Under the pieces are notes generated by a model. It was not told the origin of the DNA, did not search any database, and saw only the letters and a program-made list of their open reading frames with translations. Shown one piece after another: positions 58,493-64,000 of a stretch of DNA of 64,000 nucleotides. Each line of letters opens with the position of its first letter. Position 1 is the stretch's first letter. The stretch covers positions 19,560-83,559 of the forward strand of contig CAZGSL010000006.1 in assembly GCA_964528445.1 (NCBI GenBank), given 5' to 3'. The stretch comes from JAXHMM01 sp964528445. GTDB lineage: Bacteria > Bacteroidota > Rhodothermia > Balneolales > Balneolaceae. The position numbers and the translations under genes are program-made.

Positions 58493-59767
58493 TTAACCGG
58501 GTACCGTCTCCAGGTCAAAATCCTTCAGGTGCACAATGTAAGGCTTCACCACCGGTTCGGTGAGGGCGATGATGTTGTCGGTGTCGGCCGCTTTTGAAAA
58601 CTCCACCGCTTTGTCTTTTCCCTCCAGGATCCATATTCCCTCTTTTTCGTAGCGGTAGGCCTCGCTGTAACTGCGGTCGAAGGCGTAAAAAAAGGAAGCG
58701 GCTTCCTCGTCCGACGGCAGCCCCTGCTCTTCCAGTACGGCTTTGGTTTTACGCTGCACCTCCCTTTTCATCTTTTTGCTGATTTTGCGTCCCCCGGTAA
58801 ACGTGGTACGAAAAAGCGTGCGCGCCTGAAACCTACGGCAGAGGTCGGCCAGGATGGGATCGCTGGACTTCTGCCAGTATTTGATGCTCTGGAAGACGTC
58901 GTTGTCGTCCAGATCCAGGTACCGCTCCAGCATCTCCCCCCCGATGCCTTTCTGGGCGGAGGGCTGCTCCTTCAGGAAAAACTCCATGGAAGGTGAGGGG
59001 TGGTAGAGCTTGATGCCGCGGTCGATGAGCTGGCGCACACGAGCGAAGATGTTGCGCACCAGCTTGTCGGCGCTGAGTACCGTCTTGTGGAGGTAGACCT
59101 GCATGTACATCAGCCGGCGCGCCAGGATATAGTTCTCGATGGCGTAGATGCCCTTCTTCTCGATCACAATGTTCCCGTTGTGTACCCGCATGGTCTTCAG
59201 GATGCGGTCGATCCCCACCGAGCCCTCGTAGACGCCGGTAAAAAAACTGTCGCGTTTCAGGTAGTCAAGCCGGTCAATGTCGAGCTGAGAGGAGATAAGC
59301 TGATTCAGGAAAGGCTTCTTGGGATACTGCCCGGTAAAGATCTTGATGGCGAGGTCCAGCGCCCCGTCGAACTGCCGGTTCAGCTTCCTCATCACCGCCA
59401 GGGTCATCATCTCGTGACGGAAGTCGGTGACCAGGTTGTACTCGAGAGTGTGGGAGAGGGGGCCGTGCCCCACGTCGTGCATCAGAACCGCGATGAGGGT
59501 GGCCTCGTATTCGGCGTCGCTGATGGTGGTGTCCTTCTCCCGCAGAATGTTCAGCGTCCGCTGGGCCAGTTCCATGGCGCCGATGGCGTGCGAGAAGCGG
59601 GAGTGCTCGGCGGCGGGGAAGACCAGGTAGCCGAGCCCCATCTGCTTGATGCGCCGCAGGCGCTGCATGTAGGGATGGTCGATCAGCCGCAGGATGGTCC
59701 CCTTGGGCACGGTGATGAAGCCGTGTACGGGGTCGTTGAAAATTTTGTACTGGGTGCTCTTGTCCAT
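58493..59767 (-). CDS. HD-domain phosphohydrolase (dGTPase-like)
   Basis: 424 residues. The HD motif is seen as His60 (AEHSRFSHAIGAME), His97-Asp98 (LIAVLMHDVGHGPLSHTLEY) and a following Asp in SQLDIDRLDYLKRDSFFTGV. The first residues (YKIFNDPVHGFITVPKGTIL) mark the YdhJ/SAMHD1-like dNTP triphosphohydrolase branch. The precise nucleotide is unknown. Next to thyA-folA, it could take part in dNTP balance, but the gene is on the other strand. Confidence 0.85.
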   Translation of the reverse strand: MDKSTQYKIFNDPVHGFITVPKGTILRLIDHPYMQRLRRIKQMGLGYLVFPAAEHSRFSHAIGAMELAQRTLNILREKDTTISDAEYEATLIAVLMHDVGHGPLSHTLEYNLVTDFRHEMMTLAVMRKLNRQFDGALDLAIKIFTGQYPKKPFLNQLISSQLDIDRLDYLKRDSFFTGVYEGSVGIDRILKTMRVHNGNIVIEKKGIYAIENYILARRLMYMQVYLHKTVLSADKLVRNIFARVRQLIDRGIKLYHPSPSMEFFLKEQPSAQKGIGGEMLERYLDLDDNDVFQSIKYWQKSSDPILADLCRRFQARTLFRTTFTGGRKISKKMKREVQRKTKAVLEEQGLPSDEEAASFFYAFDRSYSEAYRYEKEGIWILEGKDKAVEFSKAADTDNIIALTEPVVKPYIVHLKDFDLETVPG

Positions 59768-59860
59768 TTCTGGTTACGGCTCCGCTTTGGTTTTGGCGGT
59801 GTGAGAGTATTGTTATATTCCGGCTCGCTATTGAACAAAATATAACGGAATTCGACCAAT

Positions 59861-60940
59861 ATGTTAGACGCAACCGCCCGGGAGTTCCTGGAAGAACTGC
59901 TTGTTACTCCCAGTCCCACCGGCTTTGAATCGGCCGGCCAGAAGGTCTGGAAATCCTATATCGAATCGTACAGTGACGAAGTCGACACCGACGCCTACGG
60001 TTCGGCGGTGGCCAAGCTGAACACCAGTTTCGACGTGGTGACGATCATGCTGGAGGCGCACTGCGACGAGATCGGCATGACGGTACAGTATATTACCGAC
60101 GACGGTTTTATCTATGTGAACAAGCTGGGCGGCAGCGACTCCACCATCGCCCGGGCCAAGCGGGTACATATCCATAACCGGAACGGGAAGGTTTCGGGCG
60201 TGGTCGGCAACAAGGCCATCCATCTGCAGGACAACAAGAACGGAGGCGGAAAAGAACCCAAATGGAAGGATATTTACCTGGATATCGGCGCCTCCAGCAA
60301 AGAGGAGGCCTTGGAGATGGTGCAGGTGGGAGACCCCATCACGTATGCGGACGATTTTGAATTTCTCTCCGACGAAATCCTCACCGGGAGGGCCCTGGAC
60401 AACAGGATTGGTGGTTTTGTCATCGCCCAGGTCATGAAAAACCTCCAGGAGCGGCGGGAGGATCTCAAGGTCAATGTTATGGCCCTCAATTCCGTACAGG
60501 AGGAGGTGGGCGGTTACGGCGCGCGCATGATGAGCTACCGACTCGATCCCGACATGGCGCTGGTGACCGACGTGACCCACGCCACCGACACCCCCGGCAT
60601 CAACAACAAGGAACACGGGGAGGTCAAACTGGAGAAGGGTCCCTCCGTGCAGCACGGCGGGGCCAATCACCCCCGCTTTGTGGAGTTTGTTGAAAAAGTA
60701 GCGGGGGAGAAGGAGATTTCGATTCAGCACGAGGCGACCAGCGTGCGGACGGGAACGGATACGGACAGCATTTTCTACCAGAAGACGGGCATCCCCAGCG
60801 CCCTTGTCTCCCTTCCGCTTCGGTATATGCACTCGCCTGTGGAGACGGCCTCCCTGAAAGACGTGGATTCCCTTATCCGGCTGATGACCGAGTCGGTGCT
60901 GGCGCTGGAGCCGGACCAGACGTTTACGGTGTTTGACTGA
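59861..60940 (+). CDS. M42-family metallopeptidase (glutamyl aminopeptidase-like)
   Basis: 359-residue dinuclear-zinc aminopeptidase of the TET group. Candidate ligands and catalytic residues: His67 and Asp69 (EAHCDEIG), Asp179 (LTGRALDNRIGG), Glu213-Glu214 (QEEVGGYGAR), Asp236 (VTDVTHATDTP) and a His in RYMHSPVE near the C-terminus. Cytoplasmic, probably dodecameric, degrading peptides. Its stop is 4 bp from the convergent tsaC stop. Confidence 0.93.
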   Translation: MLDATAREFLEELLVTPSPTGFESAGQKVWKSYIESYSDEVDTDAYGSAVAKLNTSFDVVTIMLEAHCDEIGMTVQYITDDGFIYVNKLGGSDSTIARAKRVHIHNRNGKVSGVVGNKAIHLQDNKNGGGKEPKWKDIYLDIGASSKEEALEMVQVGDPITYADDFEFLSDEILTGRALDNRIGGFVIAQVMKNLQERREDLKVNVMALNSVQEEVGGYGARMMSYRLDPDMALVTDVTHATDTPGINNKEHGEVKLEKGPSVQHGGANHPRFVEFVEKVAGEKEISIQHEATSVRTGTDTDSIFYQKTGIPSALVSLPLRYMHSPVETASLKDVDSLIRLMTESVLALEPDQTFTVFD

Positions 60941-60944
60941 GGTA

Positions 60945-61892
60945 TCAGCCCGCCGCCTTGGAGATGCGGTTGACAAGGGCCTCGGCGATGGGACGGTTGC
61001 TGCGGAGGCTGGCAGAGAAGGGCTGGATGGCAACCGTGGTCAGGCCCCTATGGTCGGCCTGCCGGAAGCGGTCGTAGAGTTCGCGGGCCATACGCTCGTG
61101 GTCGCCTTCGTAGTGGATGATATTTTCCTCTTTCGGCGCGTCGCCCGTGTGCAGCAGGTAGAGGGTATCGGCAGAGCCGGATCCGGTTTCGGGCCGTTCA
61201 TCCGACTCCATCCAGCGCACGGCGGCATCCGGGGCGTAATGGGAGTACTTGGTGCCGGGGCTGCGGGCGGAAGCGGCGCCGTCCTCTCCCGTGTCATCCA
61301 GCCGCACCTGTTTGCCCAGCGCTTTTTCGATCTGATCTTTGCCGATGTAGCCGGGACGCAGAATGGTGTATGTCTCCCGGGAGAGGTCCAGTACCGTTGA
61401 TTCCAGGCCGATCTGCGTCTCGCCCGCCTCCACTACGGGGAAATCCTCGCCGAAGTCCTCTTTCACGTGCTCCGGTTTGGTGGGACTGGGCCGGCCCGAC
61501 TTGTTAGCGCTGGGGGCCACCAGCGGCCCGCATACGGCGATGAGCTCCTGCGCCAGGGGATGGGCGGGCCAGCGCAGCGCCACCGTGTCTCGTCCACCGG
61601 TGACAATATCCAGCACCTCGGGTTTTTTAGGGAGGATAAGTGTGAGGGGGCCGGGCCAGAAGGCGGCCATCAGCTTGCGGGCGTCTTCGGGGATCTCCGG
61701 CACGAACGCTTCGGCCATGCGGGCCGAACCAAGGTGGACAATAAGGGGATTGTCGGCGGGCCGGCCCTTCAGTTCGAAGACGCGGCGGACGGCGTCCGGA
61801 TTCCAGGCGTCCGCTCCCAGCCCATAGACGGTCTCGGTGGGAAAGGCAGCTACTCCGCCGTCGCGAAGGAGTTTTTTGACGGATTCAAGCAA
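60945..61892 (-). CDS. tsaC: L-threonylcarbamoyladenylate synthase (Sua5/YwlC type)
   Basis: 315-residue enzyme making the threonylcarbamoyl-AMP used for the t6A modification of tRNA. The YrdC domain starts with KKLLRDGGVAAFPTETVYGL and includes KRPLVI-like KGRPADNPLIVHL and LVAPSANKSGRPSPT. The linker SPGTKYSHYAP and the C-terminal Sua5 domain (about 220-315) make this the long Sua5 form. Its start overlaps the end of mfd by 8 bases. Confidence 0.95.
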   Translation of the reverse strand: MLESVKKLLRDGGVAAFPTETVYGLGADAWNPDAVRRVFELKGRPADNPLIVHLGSARMAEAFVPEIPEDARKLMAAFWPGPLTLILPKKPEVLDIVTGGRDTVALRWPAHPLAQELIAVCGPLVAPSANKSGRPSPTKPEHVKEDFGEDFPVVEAGETQIGLESTVLDLSRETYTILRPGYIGKDQIEKALGKQVRLDDTGEDGAASARSPGTKYSHYAPDAAVRWMESDERPETGSGSADTLYLLHTGDAPKEENIIHYEGDHERMARELYDRFRQADHRGLTTVAIQPFSASLRSNRPIAEALVNRISKAAG

Positions 61893-64000
61893 CGGTGACC
61901 TCCTCCCGGAACCGTTCCTCGTGCAGGTCCTTCAAAAATTTGGCGGCCGCTTCCAGGTCGGGTATGTCGTGGACCACAAAGCGCACCTTGTTCTCCTTCT
62001 GGATGAGCTCGAACTTATCCTCCGCCATCTCCTGGAGCGCCCTGAGGATATTCTGGAAGCGGTTGCCGTAAAACTCGTCTCCCAGTTCGCTGTCGCTTTC
62101 CGGACAGACCACCCACATGCGGTCCGATCGAATGGTTACCTTGGTGAAGAGAAGGCGGGAGGCGTACAATTTGATAACGGCGACCGTGACCAGGTTCTGG
62201 CCGCTCTCGGGAAGTTTTCCGAAACGGTCTTCCACCTCGTCCTTCCAGTCCCTGATCTCCTCCAGGTCGTCCGATTGCGAAAGCTTGCGGTAGAGGTTGA
62301 GCCGTTCCACATTGTCCGACACGTAGTCGCCGGGCAGGATGGCGGCCCGGTCGAACTCCACCTGGGTTTCGGGAAGCTCCACTCCGACCTCTACGTCCTC
62401 GAAATACTCGCTGAACTCCTCCTCCTTGAGCTCCTTCACCGCGTCGTTCAGGATCTTCTGGTAGAGCTCAAAGCCCACTTCGTTGATAAATCCGCTCTGC
62501 TCGGCACCCAGGATATCTCCCGCGCCGCGAATATCCAGGTCACGCATGGCAAGATTGAATCCCGCGCCCAGGTCGGAGAACTCCTCCAGGGCCAGCAGCC
62601 GTTTGCGCGCGTCGTCCGTGAGCGTCTGAAGCTGCGGGGTGATCATGTAGCAGAAGGCCTTCCGCCGGGATCGTCCCACACGTCCCCTGAGCTGATGCAG
62701 TTCGGCCAGCCCGAATCGATCGGCGCGATTGATGACCATGGTGTTGGCGTTGGGAATGTCGATGCCGTTCTCCACGATGTTGGTGGATACCAGCACATCG
62801 AACTTATGCGCGTAGAAATCCTCGATGATCTTCTCCAGCTTGGAAGAGCTCATCTGACCGTGACCGAATCGCACCCGTACGTTCGGCAGGAGCTTTCGCA
62901 CCATGCCGGCCATCTCCTCGATGTTTTTTACGCGGTTGTGGATAAAGAACACCTGTCCGCCACGTGTCACTTCGTGGAGAACGGCGTCCCTTATCAGCTC
63001 CTCGTCGAAGGTGTGGATTTCGGTCCGGACCGGCTGGCGGTTGGGCGGGGGCGTATTGATGACGCTCAGGTCGCGGGCGCCCATGAGGGAAAACTGCAGC
63101 GTGCGGGGAATGGGTGTGGCCGTCATCGTGAGGACGTCCACCGTAGCGCGGTATTTCTTCAGCTTCTCCTTGGCGCTCACTCCGAAACGCTGTTCCTCGT
63201 CCACGATCAGCAGGCCCAGGTCGTCAAATTTCACATCTTTCGAGGTGAGGCGGTGGGTGCCCACGATCACATCCACCTTGCCCGCTTTCAGCTTTTTGAT
63301 CACCTCTTTCTGCTCCTTCCGGGAGCGAAAACGGGATATTACCTCCACGGTGACGGGGAATTTCTCCATCCGGCGCGAGAAGGTTTTGTAGTGCTGGTCG
63401 GCCAGTATGGTGGTGGGCACCAGCACGGCCACCTGCTTGTGGTCCATGACCGCCTTGAACGCCGCGCGAACAGCTACCTCCGTCTTGCCGAATCCCACGT
63501 CGCCGCAGACGAGGCGGTCCATCGGCGTTTCGCTCTCCATATCCTTTTTAACGGCCTCGATGGCCTCCCGCTGGTCGGGCGTCTCCTCGAATTCGAATCG
63601 GGCCTCCAGTTCGGTCTGCCAGGATGTATCGGACGAAAAGGCGTGGGCCTTCTTCGATTTACGCTTGGCGTACAGCTGGATAAGATCCCGCGCGATATCC
63701 TTAACCTTGGCGCGTGTCCTGGCTTTCTTGCGGGCCCAGGAACCGCTTCCCAGTTTGGTAACACGGGGCTGGGTGCCCTCTTTCCCGGAATACTTCTGGA
63801 TTTTGTGAAGGCTGGTGACGTTGACATAGAGGAGCGAGTCTTCGGCGTATCGGAGCACCACCGACTCCTGCTCGACGTCACGAACCGTAATCTTCCGGAA
63901 CCCGGCGAATTTTCCGATGCCGTAGTCCACGTGCACCACAAAATCCCCGATACTCAGGTCGCGCAGCTCCTTGTAGGAGATACCGCCCCCTTTCGGTTTT
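61885..64000 (-). CDS. mfd: Transcription-repair coupling factor Mfd, 5' part outside window
   Basis: About 705 codons of a protein usually of about 1,150. The fragment starts before the RNA polymerase interaction domain (VVHVDYGIGKFAGFRKITVR), continues with translocase motifs GDVGFGKTEVAVRAAFKAV (Walker A), DEEQRFGVSAKEKLKK (DEEQ box), TMTATPIPRTLQFSLMGARD and LHQLRGRVGRSRRKAFCY, and ends with the D7 domain. Upstream UvrB-like domains lie beyond base 64000. Mfd removes stalled RNA polymerase and recruits UvrA. Confidence 0.96.
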   Translation of the reverse strand, partial: KPKGGGISYKELRDLSIGDFVVHVDYGIGKFAGFRKITVRDVEQESVVLRYAEDSLLYVNVTSLHKIQKYSGKEGTQPRVTKLGSGSWARKKARTRAKVKDIARDLIQLYAKRKSKKAHAFSSDTSWQTELEARFEFEETPDQREAIEAVKKDMESETPMDRLVCGDVGFGKTEVAVRAAFKAVMDHKQVAVLVPTTILADQHYKTFSRRMEKFPVTVEVISRFRSRKEQKEVIKKLKAGKVDVIVGTHRLTSKDVKFDDLGLLIVDEEQRFGVSAKEKLKKYRATVDVLTMTATPIPRTLQFSLMGARDLSVINTPPPNRQPVRTEIHTFDEELIRDAVLHEVTRGGQVFFIHNRVKNIEEMAGMVRKLLPNVRVRFGHGQMSSSKLEKIIEDFYAHKFDVLVSTNIVENGIDIPNANTMVINRADRFGLAELHQLRGRVGRSRRKAFCYMITPQLQTLTDDARKRLLALEEFSDLGAGFNLAMRDLDIRGAGDILGAEQSGFINEVGFELYQKILNDAVKELKEEEFSEYFEDVEVGVELPETQVEFDRAAILPGDYVSDNVERLNLYRKLSQSDDLEEIRDWKDEVEDRFGKLPESGQNLVTVAVIKLYASRLLFTKVTIRSDRMWVVCPESDSELGDEFYGNRFQNILRALQEMAEDKFELIQKENKVRFVVHDIPDLEAAAKFLKDLHEERFREEVTVA

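Overview
The window looks like chromosome from a member of the Balneolota/Rhodothermota side of the Bacteroidetes group, probably a moderately halophilic aerobe. The evidence is the protein set: type III glutamine synthetase, a bactofilin with an M23 peptidase, DUF3467 and DUF4290 proteins, an ATP synthase operon that lacks atpD and atpC, and a futalosine-independent menaquinone pathway. The DNA is GC-rich, the proteins are acidic, and several promoters fit the Bacteroidetes -7 box TAnnTTTG rather than the E. coli consensus. The exact genus cannot be told from sequence alone. No transposase, integrase, phage gene or CRISPR array was seen.

Layout. 1-2341: end of a VOC protein, then grpE-dnaJ. 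2380-4998 (minus): purK-purE-SDR. 5168-10000: prfA, pckA (minus), and the agmatine-to-putrescine pair aguB-aguA. 10061-14975: gatB, a lipoprotein with an apparently redox-dead TlpA-like domain, tpiA, purD. 15038-26057: menaquinone genes on the minus strand in two blocks (menF-menD-menH-menB and menA-menC-menE), separated by glnA of type III on the plus strand. 26268-35609: an acetyltransferase, a DUF4290 protein, a cystathionine-synthase-like gene, DUF3467, M23 peptidase and bactofilin running directly into atpZ-atpI-atpB-atpE-atpF-atpH-atpA-atpG. 35618-37804: tRNA-Ser(UGA) with terminator, a TolC-type outer membrane protein and an MlaC-like protein. 37840-46980: surface/glycan genes (two glycosyltransferases, an FkbM methyltransferase, a multi-pass membrane protein, a Wzi-like outer membrane protein), a DUF3047 protein and an MMPL/RND exporter. 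47289-52130: a compact six-gene plus-strand operon (two tandem O-methyltransferase paralogues, a membrane protein, an SRPBCC protein, an AraC regulator, a membrane-anchored cupin), followed by a 5'-truncated Vgb-like remnant and a long inverted-repeat element. 52577-64000: trkA-trkH (minus), mgtE, thyA-folA, an HD phosphohydrolase, an M42 peptidase, and tsaC-mfd (minus, mfd cut by the window end).

Most of the window is housekeeping: chaperones, purine and folate metabolism, respiration (menaquinone and ATP synthase), translation and ion homeostasis. The parts that deserve a second look are the six-gene methyltransferase/AraC/cupin operon and its flanking repeats, the 107-bp palindromic element at 52467-52573, the menA reading frame that extends past any usual start codon, a small membrane-protein frame broken at a homopolymer near 41955, the glnA gene placed inside the menaquinone locus, and the coupling of a bactofilin/peptidase pair to the ATP synthase operon.
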